From NCBI GenBank assembly GCA_963848115.1, contig CAWKCP010000019.1:123054-187053 (forward strand): a stretch of DNA of 64,000 nucleotides, in the 5' to 3' direction. The position numbers and the translations under genes are program-made. The stretch comes from JAWKOK01 sp963848115 (GTDB lineage: Bacteria; Chloroflexota; Anaerolineae; Caldilineales; Caldilineaceae). Below, piece after piece: positions 27,066 to 36,410 of this stretch (positions are counted from its first letter, which is position 1; every line of letters starts with the position of its first letter). The notes below the pieces were generated by a model. It was given only the letters and a program-made list of their open reading frames with translations. It did no database searches and was not told the DNA's origin.

Positions 27066-28478
27066 ATGACAGTACAATCATTGCAAACAAATGACAACGC
27101 GAGTGGCCTGGGCGAGGCGCTAACCATCTTTGACTCACGGTTGCGCGGACGGCTTATCCAGCCCGGGGATACAGACTACGAAGCGGCGCGCAAAGTCTAC
27201 AACGGCATGATCGATCGGCATCCGCGGTTCATCGTTCGTTGTGCCGACACCGCTGACGTCGTCTCTGCAGTCAACTTCGCTCGCGATCACGAGTTGCCCC
27301 TGGCGATACGCGGCGGTGGTCACAATGTAGCCGGGCACGGCACCTGCGATGACGGGCTTGTCATCGATCTTGGCGACATGAAGGGAACCTGGGTTGATCC
27401 CAGCAAACGACGCGTGCTTGTGCAAGGTGGCTGCACCTGGGGTGACGTAGATCATGCCACCCACGCCTTCGGGTTTGCGACGCCAGGAGGGCTTGTCTCG
27501 ACAACGGGCGTTGCCGGTCTTACCCTCGGTGGCGGCATCGGCCACCTTAGCCGCAAGTATGGTCTCTCTTGCGACAATCTTCTTTCGGCTCAAGTAGTCA
27601 CCGCAGACGGACGCATTCTTACCGCAAGCAGCGATGAAAACCCCGATCTGTTCTGGGGACTGCGTGGAGGCGGCGGAAATTTTGGCGTGGTCACCTCATT
27701 TGAGTTTCAGCTTCATCCGGTGAGTACCGTACTGGGCGGCCCCATCTTCTACTCGCTTGATCAGTGCGAAGATGCGCTTCGTTTCTACCGGGACTTCATG
27801 GCAGAGGCGCCCGAGGAATTGGGGGCATTTTTCGCCTTCTTGCAGGTGCCGGGACCGCCATTTCCTGAACATCTCCATGGCCAAACCGTCTGCGGCATCA
27901 TTTGCTGTTACACCGGCTCATTGGAGGAGGGGGAAGCGGTCGTCCGTCCGCTTCTTGAATTTGGGCCGCCACTCTTCGAGCATGTCGATCGAGTGCCGTT
28001 TCCATTCTTGCAGAGCGCATTTGATCCCATGGTGCCGCCTGGGTTGCATCACTATTGGAAAGCTGATTTCATGTATGATCTCAATGATGACGCTATCGCC
28101 GCCCATGTGGAACATGGCCCCCAGATACCGACGGTTCAATCGGTGCTGCACATCTATCCGACCGACGGCGCCGTACACCGGATCGGCGCGGAGGAGACAG
28201 CGTACAGTCATCGGGACGCCAAGTTCGTCCACATCATCGCCGCTACCTCTCCCGATCCGGCGGTGATGGTCAACGGAACTCAATGGGCGCGCGACTATTG
28301 GGATGCGCTGCACCCGTATTCGGCAGGCGGATCCTACGTCAATTTTCTGATGGATGAAGGCCAGGATCAATTAGAGGCGACCTATCAAGGGAATTACAAA
28401 CGACTGGTCGAACTCAAGAACAAATATGATCCCACAAACCTCTTTCGGATCAATCAGAACATCAGACCCACGGTGTGA
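27066..28478 (+). CDS. FAD-binding oxidoreductase, berberine-bridge-enzyme-like
   Basis: 470 residues; the ATG at 27066 follows aggagatagg. An FAD_binding_4 (PCMH) domain covers residues 40-215 with RGGGHNVAGHGTCDDG, whose His is the usual 8-alpha-histidyl FAD attachment site, and TTGVAGLTLGGGIGHLSRK. The cysteine that gives a second FAD bond in bicovalent relatives is absent at TTGVAG. The C-terminus YVNFLMDEGQD ... YDPTNLFRINQNI is the BBE domain. Members oxidise sugars, alcohols or alkaloid-like substrates with O2 or another acceptor; the substrate is unknown. No signal peptide. Monocistronic by context. Confidence 0.87.
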   Translation: MTVQSLQTNDNASGLGEALTIFDSRLRGRLIQPGDTDYEAARKVYNGMIDRHPRFIVRCADTADVVSAVNFARDHELPLAIRGGGHNVAGHGTCDDGLVIDLGDMKGTWVDPSKRRVLVQGGCTWGDVDHATHAFGFATPGGLVSTTGVAGLTLGGGIGHLSRKYGLSCDNLLSAQVVTADGRILTASSDENPDLFWGLRGGGGNFGVVTSFEFQLHPVSTVLGGPIFYSLDQCEDALRFYRDFMAEAPEELGAFFAFLQVPGPPFPEHLHGQTVCGIICCYTGSLEEGEAVVRPLLEFGPPLFEHVDRVPFPFLQSAFDPMVPPGLHHYWKADFMYDLNDDAIAAHVEHGPQIPTVQSVLHIYPTDGAVHRIGAEETAYSHRDAKFVHIIAATSPDPAVMVNGTQWARDYWDALHPYSAGGSYVNFLMDEGQDQLEATYQGNYKRLVELKNKYDPTNLFRINQNIRPTV

Positions 28479-28499
28479 CACGATAGTCTGTGCGGCTGT

Positions 28500-29723
28500 T
28501 CATGCCGACGCAAGCTGGCCCTGACCGTCAAACAAGATATCCTGTAATGGTCCGGTCTGGCTGAACGTCTCTGACGTCTCGACCTCGGCCAACAGAGCCT
28601 CTGAAACCCACAGCGTCTCCAGATCGAGCGTGTTTTTGGCGATCACCACGCGCGAACTCGGCCCATCGAATCCGGCCAGTCCGGTCTCGAAGACGGCACG
28701 GTCATCGGCCAGTGTGATGGGCGTCTTGGCTCCGTTGAAGTTGGCCGAGGTCAGGCAGTTCATGTAGGTCGCGTCCCAGTCGATCTTGTCGCGCAGCCGC
28801 TGCGGGATCAGGTCGGCGTAGCCCACGCCGATGCCGTTGCCGTGGCTGTTGGGCGTCAGGTCGAGGACGGCTAGGCGTTTGTAGGCCGGCTTGACCACCC
28901 CGCCAGAGCGCCGCCACATGCCCACCACGTTGAGGTCCATGCCCGTGCCGCTGATGTCCTTGCCGATCTCGCGCAGCACCAGCAGGTCCAACGACTCGAT
29001 GGGGATGCGTGGAAAGTGGCGCCAGGCCTCGGCCAGCAGTTCCGGCTCGCGGGTCTCCAACTCGTCCGATGTTAGGGCTTCGATGATGGCCGGCTGGTGA
29101 TGGCCGTTCTCCACAATGCCGACGCCGCCCAGCACCGGCATCTGGGCGCGGATGACGGTCGCGGCCGCGGCAAAGGCGTCGGCAATACCCCATGCATGGT
29201 AGGTGGCTGCGCCCTGGCGTTTGCCCAGCCCCACGGCCAGCATCTTGAGCAGACCACTCTCCCACCGGGCGCGAAACGACGTGTGCGGCTTGATGCGGTT
29301 GACGACCAGAATGCCGTCGGCGTGCGCCGCGAAGCGATCGAAGAAGACGGGCATGCCCTTGGGCGTCTCGCCGATCTGGACGGCCTCCATATCGCTCTCG
29401 ATGGGTATGCCCAGTGTCTCCGGACCCAGTCCATAGCCCTCCAGCACTTCCTGTTGGCCCTCTGCTGTGCCACCGCCATGGCTGCCCATGGCCGGCACTA
29501 GGAAGGGTTCGGCTCCCCGCGCCCAGATGGCATCGACTACGGCAGCGACGACTGGCTGAATGCAGCCGATGCCCCGGCTGCCCACGCCCACGGCGATGCG
29601 CTGCCCCGGCTGGATCGGGTCGAGTATCGGGCTTTGCTGTAGCTGGGCGGTGACGTGAGCGGGGATGTCGATGATGGACTCGGAGGTTAGCTCTTGTTTG
29701 ACGGGTGCAAACCTGGGAAGCAT
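28500..29723 (-). CDS. LarA-like (lactate racemase domain) protein
   Basis: 407 residues resembling the nickel-pincer racemase LarA and its DUF2088 relatives. Positions that hold the cofactor and substrate in LarA seem to have equivalents: AMGSHGGGT (His), NRIKPHTSF (His), GLLKMLAVG (Lys) and ATYHAWG (His). LarA homologues with other specificities racemise or epimerise various 2-hydroxy acids. The larBCE genes for making the cofactor are not in the window. Start chosen at MLPRFAPV, with aaggaag upstream; a longer frame exists. It converges on the FAD oxidoreductase gene with 21 bp between stops. Confidence 0.72.
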   Translation of the reverse strand: MLPRFAPVKQELTSESIIDIPAHVTAQLQQSPILDPIQPGQRIAVGVGSRGIGCIQPVVAAVVDAIWARGAEPFLVPAMGSHGGGTAEGQQEVLEGYGLGPETLGIPIESDMEAVQIGETPKGMPVFFDRFAAHADGILVVNRIKPHTSFRARWESGLLKMLAVGLGKRQGAATYHAWGIADAFAAAATVIRAQMPVLGGVGIVENGHHQPAIIEALTSDELETREPELLAEAWRHFPRIPIESLDLLVLREIGKDISGTGMDLNVVGMWRRSGGVVKPAYKRLAVLDLTPNSHGNGIGVGYADLIPQRLRDKIDWDATYMNCLTSANFNGAKTPITLADDRAVFETGLAGFDGPSSRVVIAKNTLDLETLWVSEALLAEVETSETFSQTGPLQDILFDGQGQLASA

Positions 29724-30048
29724 TCCAGTTTTCTTCCTTTGCATCATTGATTGAAGGTACGGGCCGAGCTCGATGGCTACTGTGCTGTGGATTATTTGAC
29801 CTCTTCCCACCGGCGGCTGTGTTGGTAGATTGGATGGGATTATAGCACATCTCCTTGCCCAAGAACGGACTGACCCCAGTGGTCGTTTTGTGGACAATGT
29901 GTCGCCTCTGATGTGTGATAATGATCCCTGCGATGAGCTTGGCTCTCAATACACAATACGTCGAGCGCTCTCCTGCCATCGTTGAAGTGTCAGTGCTGCG
30001 CTGAAACAATGTAGCCCTGTTCAACTTAACTGCGAGAGGAGCGACGCA
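29724..30048. other. Divergent control region, no gene seen
   Basis: This 325-bp gap separates the divergent LarA-like and SH3-protein genes. A possible minus-strand -10 (TATAAT near 29842) lacks a well-spaced -35. The plus-strand gene has a clear gagagg-type ribosome-binding site at 30035-30040. I see no repeats or RNA gene. Confidence 0.3.
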
Positions 30049-32199
30049 ATGAAGAAATCCCTGCTGCTCATATCCATAGTCTGTTTACTCTCCTTCTTTG
30101 GCCTTGGCTTCCAAACCAATGAAGACGAAGGACACTACCAGGATCTTGGACGCCACTCTCTCGAAGAAGGTGATATTCAAGCGGCCATTGAACAGTACTC
30201 AAACGCTTTGGCGAATGGCGGTGGCGAAGCCGACGCGTATGTAGGCCGCGCCATCGCCTACCTAATAGCGGATGAAAGAGGAAAGGCGTTTGCCGACTGC
30301 CACCGTGTCGATCAACTGGAGCCTGGCGGAGCACAATCGATCTTCTGCCGAGGCATCAAGTCGTGGATCACTGGGTCCAGCTCGGATGCCCACGACCAAT
30401 GGAGCGAAGCAATCGAGTTGGGCGCCGAAAACGTGGATATGTTGCGTGCCGCAATCTCTGCATACATTGCTTCTCCGGTTTCGTCTCCAAGCAATTCCTT
30501 GTGGCTGATCGACCTGAAGTTGGCACTTGATGAACTGAATCCGCCTCCTCCGTCAGTAGAGATCGAAACTGAAACGATCACGTCGCAAGAATCTACAGGT
30601 GTCACAGTAACGGTTGTGGCTGACTCCCTTGAACTCTATGCCGGCCCTAGCATTAACTATCCTGTTTTCGATATCGTATTCCGCGATGACGTATTTGATG
30701 TCCTCGGGGAAGCCTATGGGTGTGCATGGGTTCTTGTTCGTACGTCAAATGGCGCTGAGGGCTGGCTGACGAACCGCCGCGTCATGATTGATTTGAGCCA
30801 CCCCTGCCGAGTATTGCCCGCCGCAAAGATCCCGCCACTGGATTCTGCACTGAAGACAGTGCGTGTCAATGTGGAAGAACTGACAGTCTACCGCGAACCA
30901 TCACAGGACGCTCAGGTACGCGGCGTCCTGCAACAGGGGATCGATGTCGAAGCTCTGGCCCAGCGCAACGCATGTAGCTGGCTACTGGTCCGAAGTCCGT
31001 TCGGTGAGAAGGGTTGGATCTTATCAGACGGTGTTTCACGGCTGCCGGTGGGTGACTGCCAAACACTGCCCGTCGGTGGGAGTTTGGCTTTCACTGCTGA
31101 AGTGATCGGTGGCTTTGTTGTCCTGTATGAGGCCGATTCGGCCGACTACAACGACGTGCAGATAGGATGCGAGACGGACGTACTTGATGTCCTTGGCCAA
31201 TATGATCACTGTCGGTGGCTGGAAGTTCGGGCGCCAGATGGTACGCGCAGCTGGACCAGCGGAGATTCAGCGTTCCTCGCTCTGAGCGAACCTTGCGAAC
31301 AGCTCCCGCCTGCCGCTGAACTGCCGCCTGCGATGAGCCAGATTCAGCGATACTCGCCGCTTCGTCAGGATGAGACACGGCTATACGTTCTGTCGGACAT
31401 CGATACGGGTGAGACACTGGACGTGACGATATTTACGGTTGTTGACTCAGCCGCCATATTGGGCGAAACCCAGGTTTCCGTCACGAAACATCACTCTGGA
31501 TGGACGCAAGACCCATATTTTCTCGACTATGAACAGCTCACGGATGACGCAGTGCTCTACCACCAGTATGTTGCCCACACCGACGGTGAGGTCATAACTT
31601 CAACCTACGATTCGCCGATGATCAACCTCAAGGAGCCACTTGAAGTCGGGGAAGAATGGACGTCTCAAACGTGGACAAGCGATGGACTTCACCTTAGGGA
31701 GTCGGTGGAGATCGTTAGCCGAGGATCAATAGAGGTGAGCGGTGTCCTTTACGATGACTGTTTGCAAGTCTTGCAGCGCCGTGGCAACGAGCCCCTTTAC
31801 CGTTCGTTCTACTGTCCAGACCTCGGTTTGGTTGCCTTTGAGCATGACTCGTATATTCCGGATATCGGGTGGGTACGCGGTGAACTGGTTGATCTGGCCA
31901 ACGGTCGCCTTGAGCTAACCGTCACAGCTAGCGAGAAGGGGGACAGTTGTGGTTTTCACCTACATCCTCGCGGATTTGCCGAAGACGAATATATGAGAAC
32001 GGTTGTCTATCCGCCTGAGGGCGAGCCATATGAACTGCGAGCGATGCCAGCCTCAACGACAGTGGTGCTTGTGATGACGCCAGAAGACCCAACCGGGCTA
32101 TGGATGGTTGAATGCATCGGCTCATCGCATCGCGCCGTCACGACCTTTGAGTGGTCAGGCCAGTGTCTGGGTGAATCTGGCACGGCTACTGCAGAGTGA
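30049..32199 (+). CDS. Secreted TPR / multi-SH3 protein
   Basis: 716 residues with a signal peptide (MKKSLLLISIVCLLSFFGLG). Residues 25-170 look like two or three TPR units (GHYQDLGRHSLEEGDIQAAI, ADAYVGRAIAYLIADERG). Three bacterial SH3 (SH3_3) repeats follow: VVADSLELYAGPSINYPVF, VNVEELTVYREPSQDAQV and a more divergent VVLYEADSADY, each ending in a C-x-W-LVR or C-R-W-LEVR strand. The C-terminal 300 residues are beta-rich and unassigned. SH3_3 domains often bind peptidoglycan, so a cell-envelope role is likely. The next gene encodes a second SH3 protein, so the two probably form an operon. Confidence 0.8.
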   Translation: MKKSLLLISIVCLLSFFGLGFQTNEDEGHYQDLGRHSLEEGDIQAAIEQYSNALANGGGEADAYVGRAIAYLIADERGKAFADCHRVDQLEPGGAQSIFCRGIKSWITGSSSDAHDQWSEAIELGAENVDMLRAAISAYIASPVSSPSNSLWLIDLKLALDELNPPPPSVEIETETITSQESTGVTVTVVADSLELYAGPSINYPVFDIVFRDDVFDVLGEAYGCAWVLVRTSNGAEGWLTNRRVMIDLSHPCRVLPAAKIPPLDSALKTVRVNVEELTVYREPSQDAQVRGVLQQGIDVEALAQRNACSWLLVRSPFGEKGWILSDGVSRLPVGDCQTLPVGGSLAFTAEVIGGFVVLYEADSADYNDVQIGCETDVLDVLGQYDHCRWLEVRAPDGTRSWTSGDSAFLALSEPCEQLPPAAELPPAMSQIQRYSPLRQDETRLYVLSDIDTGETLDVTIFTVVDSAAILGETQVSVTKHHSGWTQDPYFLDYEQLTDDAVLYHQYVAHTDGEVITSTYDSPMINLKEPLEVGEEWTSQTWTSDGLHLRESVEIVSRGSIEVSGVLYDDCLQVLQRRGNEPLYRSFYCPDLGLVAFEHDSYIPDIGWVRGELVDLANGRLELTVTASEKGDSCGFHLHPRGFAEDEYMRTVVYPPEGEPYELRAMPASTTVVLVMTPEDPTGLWMVECIGSSHRAVTTFEWSGQCLGESGTATAE

Positions 32200-32262
32200 C
32201 CTGTATGGTCAATCGAGCGCGAGGTGCTAGATGTTGCTAGTGGTGTGGAATGGAGCAGAAAA

Positions 32263-33288
32263 ATGAGACCTGTGGCGCTATCAACAGTAATACTATGTGC
32301 ATTCTTGGGTATGACACTGTCAGCGGTCGCCGACAGAGAAACAGTTGATGTGCAGATCGACAGAGAGTACATTGTTCCAATGGAAGTCGCATGGGATCTA
32401 GCGAAGTCCGTCGACGTAAGTGCCCCCATCAGTACGGTTGTCATTCTCACGATTCGCGAACAGATCGTGCTCTCTGGCACAGTTCTTCTCGAAGAGCACG
32501 TGATGCTGGATGTCTTACCCAAGCATGGTGTTTCCGCTGAGCTCAGGCCAGTCCTACGTGATGTAGTTGACATAAGCGAAAGGCCGCGATTGGAGCCCTA
32601 TCTGAGCACGGTTAGTGCTATCGCCGGGACTCGTGGCGCACCGGTATTTGACGGTCCTGGATCTACACACAATATCGTCGAGCGGCGAGCGGCCGGCACA
32701 CCATTGGAGATCGCCGGTGTGGATAAGACCGGTGGATGGCATCGTCTGACCAATGGCAGTTGGATTGCATCCATGTTTGTCGATGGCGCTCCCCGCCTGC
32801 TTGCGCTCGGGGATGGCGCCCGTATCTGGCATCCCTTTCCCGCAGGTGTGCCGAGCGCAGCCGAGAACGATTGGCTAATCGCCGACGTCAAGCTTGTGAG
32901 ATTCGCATACGGAGAAAACTGTGAACTTGACATGTTGGAATGGCAATTTGCACTGTTGGTGAAACAGGGCGTACTGGATCAAGTGACAGTGTACGACGTA
33001 ACCGGTGACCGTCAGGAATATCAGGTCCGAGAAGCTGCGGCTATCACACATGCCGGCCAGATCTGGAGCAACGGGAAGATCTTGGGCCAACGGCCAACCG
33101 ATTCGCTTCAGTGGATTGATGAGCCTGGGCCGACCGTCTTCATCTTTCGGTTTGACGTCGTGATGCAGGACGGAACGGAACTCTCACTTTATCAACCGGT
33201 TGCCATCACCGAGGATGTCAAGGCCCGCATGACGGGACCACATACGAGTGACATGATCTGTCTGGATCCGTGGGCGTTCCTTGAGTGA
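32263..33288 (+). CDS. Secreted SH3-domain protein
   Basis: 341 residues with a signal peptide ending near TLSAVADR. Residues 125-180 form one SH3_3-like unit (AGTRGAPVFDGPGSTHNIV ... GWHRLTNGSWIASMFVDG). The flanking beta-rich parts are not recognised; the C-terminal segment has TVFIFRFDVVMQDGTELS. The ATG at 32263 has tggag 8 nt upstream; a longer start adds 13 residues. It follows the larger SH3 protein gene by 63 bp on the same strand, so a shared envelope function is inferred. Confidence 0.72.
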   Translation: MRPVALSTVILCAFLGMTLSAVADRETVDVQIDREYIVPMEVAWDLAKSVDVSAPISTVVILTIREQIVLSGTVLLEEHVMLDVLPKHGVSAELRPVLRDVVDISERPRLEPYLSTVSAIAGTRGAPVFDGPGSTHNIVERRAAGTPLEIAGVDKTGGWHRLTNGSWIASMFVDGAPRLLALGDGARIWHPFPAGVPSAAENDWLIADVKLVRFAYGENCELDMLEWQFALLVKQGVLDQVTVYDVTGDRQEYQVREAAAITHAGQIWSNGKILGQRPTDSLQWIDEPGPTVFIFRFDVVMQDGTELSLYQPVAITEDVKARMTGPHTSDMICLDPWAFLE

Positions 33289-33301
33289 GGACCTATCTGG
33301 C

Positions 33302-33715
33302 TCAATCATAGTCAAATGCTATGTCCTGCACGCCTTGCCAGAGCACGGCCCGGCCCACATCTGCCAGATGCTCCTGCCCTTCGACGATGGTAAGGAAGTG
33401 ATTGCCGGCCAGTTGACCCATTTTACTGGCAAAGCAGGTCGCCCCGTAGGGAAAGAGGATCTCTGTTTCGGAGTAGCCGCCCGGGTAGAAGAGAATCTGG
33501 CCGGGGGCCGGGTAGCTGGTGTGGTTTTCGAAGCCGACCTCCAACTTGAAGTCTCCCAAGGGAATCCAGCAGGCCTCGCCGCTCCATCGGGCGTGGATCA
33601 GTTTTTGGGTGTAGGGCAGTAAGTTGGTAAACGCGATACATGTGTTCGGCGCAGATTCGGTCTCCAAACGGGCGACGAATGTACGTGTCGCGACAGCGAT
33701 TCGCAGATGGTTCAT
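33302..33715 (-). CDS. DUF3830 protein, cyclophilin-like fold
   Basis: 137 residues. Characteristic DUF3830 segments are HARWSGEACWIPLGDF, ENHTSYPAPGQILFYPGG and SETEILFPYGATCFASKMG, with the closing QLAGNHFLTI. The family is related to cyclophilin-like folds but has no proven activity; it often lies near transport or catabolic genes. The stop is only 13 bp from the convergent SH3 gene. It is divergent from the Gfo/Idh/MocA gene. Confidence 0.82.
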   Translation of the reverse strand: MNHLRIAVATRTFVARLETESAPNTCIAFTNLLPYTQKLIHARWSGEACWIPLGDFKLEVGFENHTSYPAPGQILFYPGGYSETEILFPYGATCFASKMGQLAGNHFLTIVEGQEHLADVGRAVLWQGVQDIAFDYD

Positions 33716-33843
33716 GATCGGAGATTCCTTTCGATTTAACTCTTACCTTTTTGGTCGACCTACACTATAATGTACATAAGCGGGGCATGATAGCTTGACC
33801 TGCGTAACAGCAATATTCATAACACCATGAGGGAATGAGATCC

Positions 33844-34938
33844 ATGACCAAAGTCGGCGTAATCGGGTGCGGAAACATCAGTGATATCTATTTCAAATCG
33901 GATGATAAGTTCTCAAACATCGAAATCGTGGCCTGTGCCGACATCGTCCCTGAGCGGGCGGAAGCCAAGGCCGATCAATATGGCATCCAGGCACTGTCGG
34001 TTCAGGATCTGTTGGCCGATCCCGCGATCGAGATCGTGGTCAATCTGACCATTCCAGCCGCCCATGCCGATGTCGATCTAGCGGTCATCGGCGCCGGCAA
34101 GTCGGTCTACGGTGAAAAGCCGCTGGCACTGAATCGAGAGGACGGCAAGACGATCTTGGAAGCTGCAAGAGCGCAGGGCGTGCGCGTCGGCAGCGCACCG
34201 GATACCTTCTTGGGCGCAGGCTTGCAGACCTGTCGCAAGATCATCGACGACGGGCTCATCGGCGAGCCCATCGCCGCGACGGCTTTCATGCTCAATCACG
34301 GCCACGAACACTGGCACCCGGCCCCGGCTTTCTACTACCAGGCAGGCGGCGGTCCGATGTTTGATATGGGGCCCTACTACCTGACTGCCCTAGTTTCCAT
34401 CATGGGGCCGGTTCGACGGGTCACCGGCTCGACCAGCAAGGCCTTTGCCAAGCGCACCATCACCAGCGAGCCGCTCAACGGCGAAGTCGTCGAGGTCGAG
34501 GTGCCCACTCACATCACCGGGCTGCTCGACTTTGCCAACGGCGCCGTCGGCACCATCATCACAAGCTTCGACATCTGGGATTCTACATTGCCCTGGCTGG
34601 AGATCCATGGAACCAAGGGCTCGCTGCGCTTGCCCGATCCAAACACGTTCGGCGGATCGGTCTTTTTGAAAGTGGGCCGTGCCGATGAGTGGGAAGAGGT
34701 CGAACTGACCCATATCTATGATGAGAACTCACGCGGCCTGGGCGTTGCCGACATGGCCGCGGCCATCGAAGCCGGACGACCACATCGGGCAAGCGGCGAA
34801 ATGGCCAACCATGTGCTCGACATCATGTGCGCCATCCACGAGGCTTCAGACGAGGACAAGCATGTCCTCTTGACCAGCACCTGCAAGCGCCCTGATGCGC
34901 TGCCGGTCGGTTTGACCTACGGCGAGGTCGAGTTATAG
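33844..34938 (+). CDS. Gfo/Idh/MocA-family NAD(P)-dependent oxidoreductase
   Basis: 364 residues (367 if an ATG three codons upstream is used; the gaggg site spaces better to the ATG at 33844). N-terminal Rossmann motif VGVIGCGNIS, then the family's EKP-type motif YGEKPLALN with the catalytic Lys. The C-terminal domain has AGGGPMFDMGPYYLTALVS with the His/Tyr-Asp region typical of sugar dehydrogenases. These enzymes oxidise or reduce cyclitols and sugars; the substrate is unknown. The 18-bp hairpin after the stop suggests a single-gene transcript. Confidence 0.9.
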   Translation: MTKVGVIGCGNISDIYFKSDDKFSNIEIVACADIVPERAEAKADQYGIQALSVQDLLADPAIEIVVNLTIPAAHADVDLAVIGAGKSVYGEKPLALNREDGKTILEAARAQGVRVGSAPDTFLGAGLQTCRKIIDDGLIGEPIAATAFMLNHGHEHWHPAPAFYYQAGGGPMFDMGPYYLTALVSIMGPVRRVTGSTSKAFAKRTITSEPLNGEVVEVEVPTHITGLLDFANGAVGTIITSFDIWDSTLPWLEIHGTKGSLRLPDPNTFGGSVFLKVGRADEWEEVELTHIYDENSRGLGVADMAAAIEAGRPHRASGEMANHVLDIMCAIHEASDEDKHVLLTSTCKRPDALPVGLTYGEVEL

Positions 34939-34976
34939 GGGTTGATCTACCGGGGTACAAGGACGTGAAGTAGAAG

Positions 34977-35016
34977 ACAGGGGGTGCGCAAGTCATTGGA
35001 CTTGCGCACCCCCTGT
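34977..35016 (+). terminator. 18-bp hairpin terminator
   Basis: Perfect stem with a 4-nt loop (arms 34977-34994 and 34999-35016), 39 bp after the dehydrogenase stop. No T-run, but long enough to act as a terminator. Confidence 0.65.
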
Positions 35017-35129
35017 TCGCGTCTTGACGACAGCCTGCCAGTGAATCCCGGTAGAAATCTTCATACAGATCCTACCAGTGGTAGAGTAGCTAGATTTCTG
35101 TCGTGGTATTCACGCCCAAATGTACGAGG

Positions 35130-35151
35130 GAGACGCAAGATCTTGCGTCTC
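35130..35151. repeat. 22-bp perfect palindrome at end of glycosyltransferase gene
   Basis: gagacgcaagatcttgcgtctc is self-complementary and touches the stop codon of the minus-strand glycosyltransferase. Likely terminator or a solitary copy of a short palindromic repeat family. Confidence 0.5.
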
Positions 35152-36410
35152 TACTCTGACAGCAGCAGGCGCTCGTAGAGCGCCTCCAATTTGGGAACGA
35201 TCTGCTGCCAGCCGTAGCGGCTCTCGACAAATGCCCGCGCGGTTAGCCCCATCTGCTCGCGCCTGGTGCGTGTTGGTTCGTCGTCTTGAAGCAGGCGAAG
35301 CACGGCGGCGGCAAAGCTGTCCGGTCTATCCGCAATCAGCAGCTCTTTCCCGTCCTGAACGGGAATGCCCTCAATACCGAGTGCTGTGGTCACGATAGGT
35401 TTGCCGCTGGCCATAGCTTCAAGCGCCTTGAAGCGCGTGCCGCCGCCGACACGCATGGGGATCACGTAGACCGCCGCATTCTGGATGTATGAGATCGTCT
35501 CCGGCACCATGCCTGTGATCTCTATGGCCGGGTTGTCGCGTAGTTCGTCGAGTCGGGGATGCGGATTCATCCCCACGATCTGGAAGCATACGTCGCTCTG
35601 GCCTGCTTGGATCAATGGCAGCACATGGCGTCCGAACCAGAGGACGGCATCGATGTTTGGGCGATAGTCCATCTTGCCGGTGAAGATCAACGATGTGCCC
35701 GTTTTGGCGCTTCTGTCGCGGCCACTTTCAGCACCGACATAGGGGTAGAGATCCAGGTCGATGCCGTTGGAGACAATTGTCACGTCCAGACCGGGAACGA
35801 GCATCTGCAGGGCCTCGGCGTCGGCTGGGCTGACGGCGACGACGGCATCTGCCTGCCGGCAGATCTGCCTTTCGTAGGACTCCAACTTCTGCCACTGCAC
35901 CAGACTGTAGGCCGCGGCCACCCAACGGGACGGATGGCGCAGATCGGTGGTCGCACTGCGTTTCTGAAGAAGGTACTCACAGTTATGATCGTCAAAAACC
36001 CAGGCTGAGTGCGTTTTCTGACCTGCGGCTATTTCCCGAGCAAGGGCTCCGTACTGGGCCATCTCAATACCCTCTGTCTGGACGATGTCATAGGCGTTTT
36101 CTTCGATCAGATGCCGGGTCAGCGCACGCATCTCGTCGTTTTCCAGCCGAAGTCCCATGTCAGGCAATCGTCTCGTGAACGTATCGCGGCCCCGATGGGT
36201 CAAAGTGCGTTCCGGCTGGGCCGCTGCCATCACGGTCCGGCAGATCCTGTTCAATGGGTTGTCCGGGGTCAGTTTTTCGCCGGGGGCCAGAATGGTCAAG
36301 AGATCAACGGTGTGGTTGAGGGCAAGCTCGCGAATCAGGTTGTAGTTGCGGATTGTCGTTCCCTGGCGGGGGGGATAAGGCAACTGTGGTGTCAGCAGGA
36401 GAATGTTCAT
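35151..36410 (-). CDS. Glycosyltransferase, GT4-like
   Basis: 419 residues with the GT-B fold pattern. N-terminal LLLTPQLPYPPRQGTTIRNY is a common opening of this group. The C-terminal nucleotide-sugar site reads RVGGGTRFKALEAMASGKP followed by IVTTALGIEGIPV, where the Glu in LEAM contacts the sugar nucleotide. These enzymes build cell-surface polysaccharides or glycolipids. The ATG overlaps the TGA of the upstream glycosyltransferase gene (ATGA), so the two are translationally coupled. Donor and acceptor are unknown. Confidence 0.88.
   Translation of the reverse strand: MNILLLTPQLPYPPRQGTTIRNYNLIRELALNHTVDLLTILAPGEKLTPDNPLNRICRTVMAAAQPERTLTHRGRDTFTRRLPDMGLRLENDEMRALTRHLIEENAYDIVQTEGIEMAQYGALAREIAAGQKTHSAWVFDDHNCEYLLQKRSATTDLRHPSRWVAAAYSLVQWQKLESYERQICRQADAVVAVSPADAEALQMLVPGLDVTIVSNGIDLDLYPYVGAESGRDRSAKTGTSLIFTGKMDYRPNIDAVLWFGRHVLPLIQAGQSDVCFQIVGMNPHPRLDELRDNPAIEITGMVPETISYIQNAAVYVIPMRVGGGTRFKALEAMASGKPIVTTALGIEGIPVQDGKELLIADRPDSFAAAVLRLLQDDEPTRTRREQMGLTARAFVESRYGWQQIVPKLEALYERLLLSE

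Noticed and set aside
28702..30024. Minus-strand frame of 440 codons over the LarA-like gene
   Set aside because: Shadow frame; Arg/Gly/His-rich with no motif, while the overlapping frame has clear family residues.
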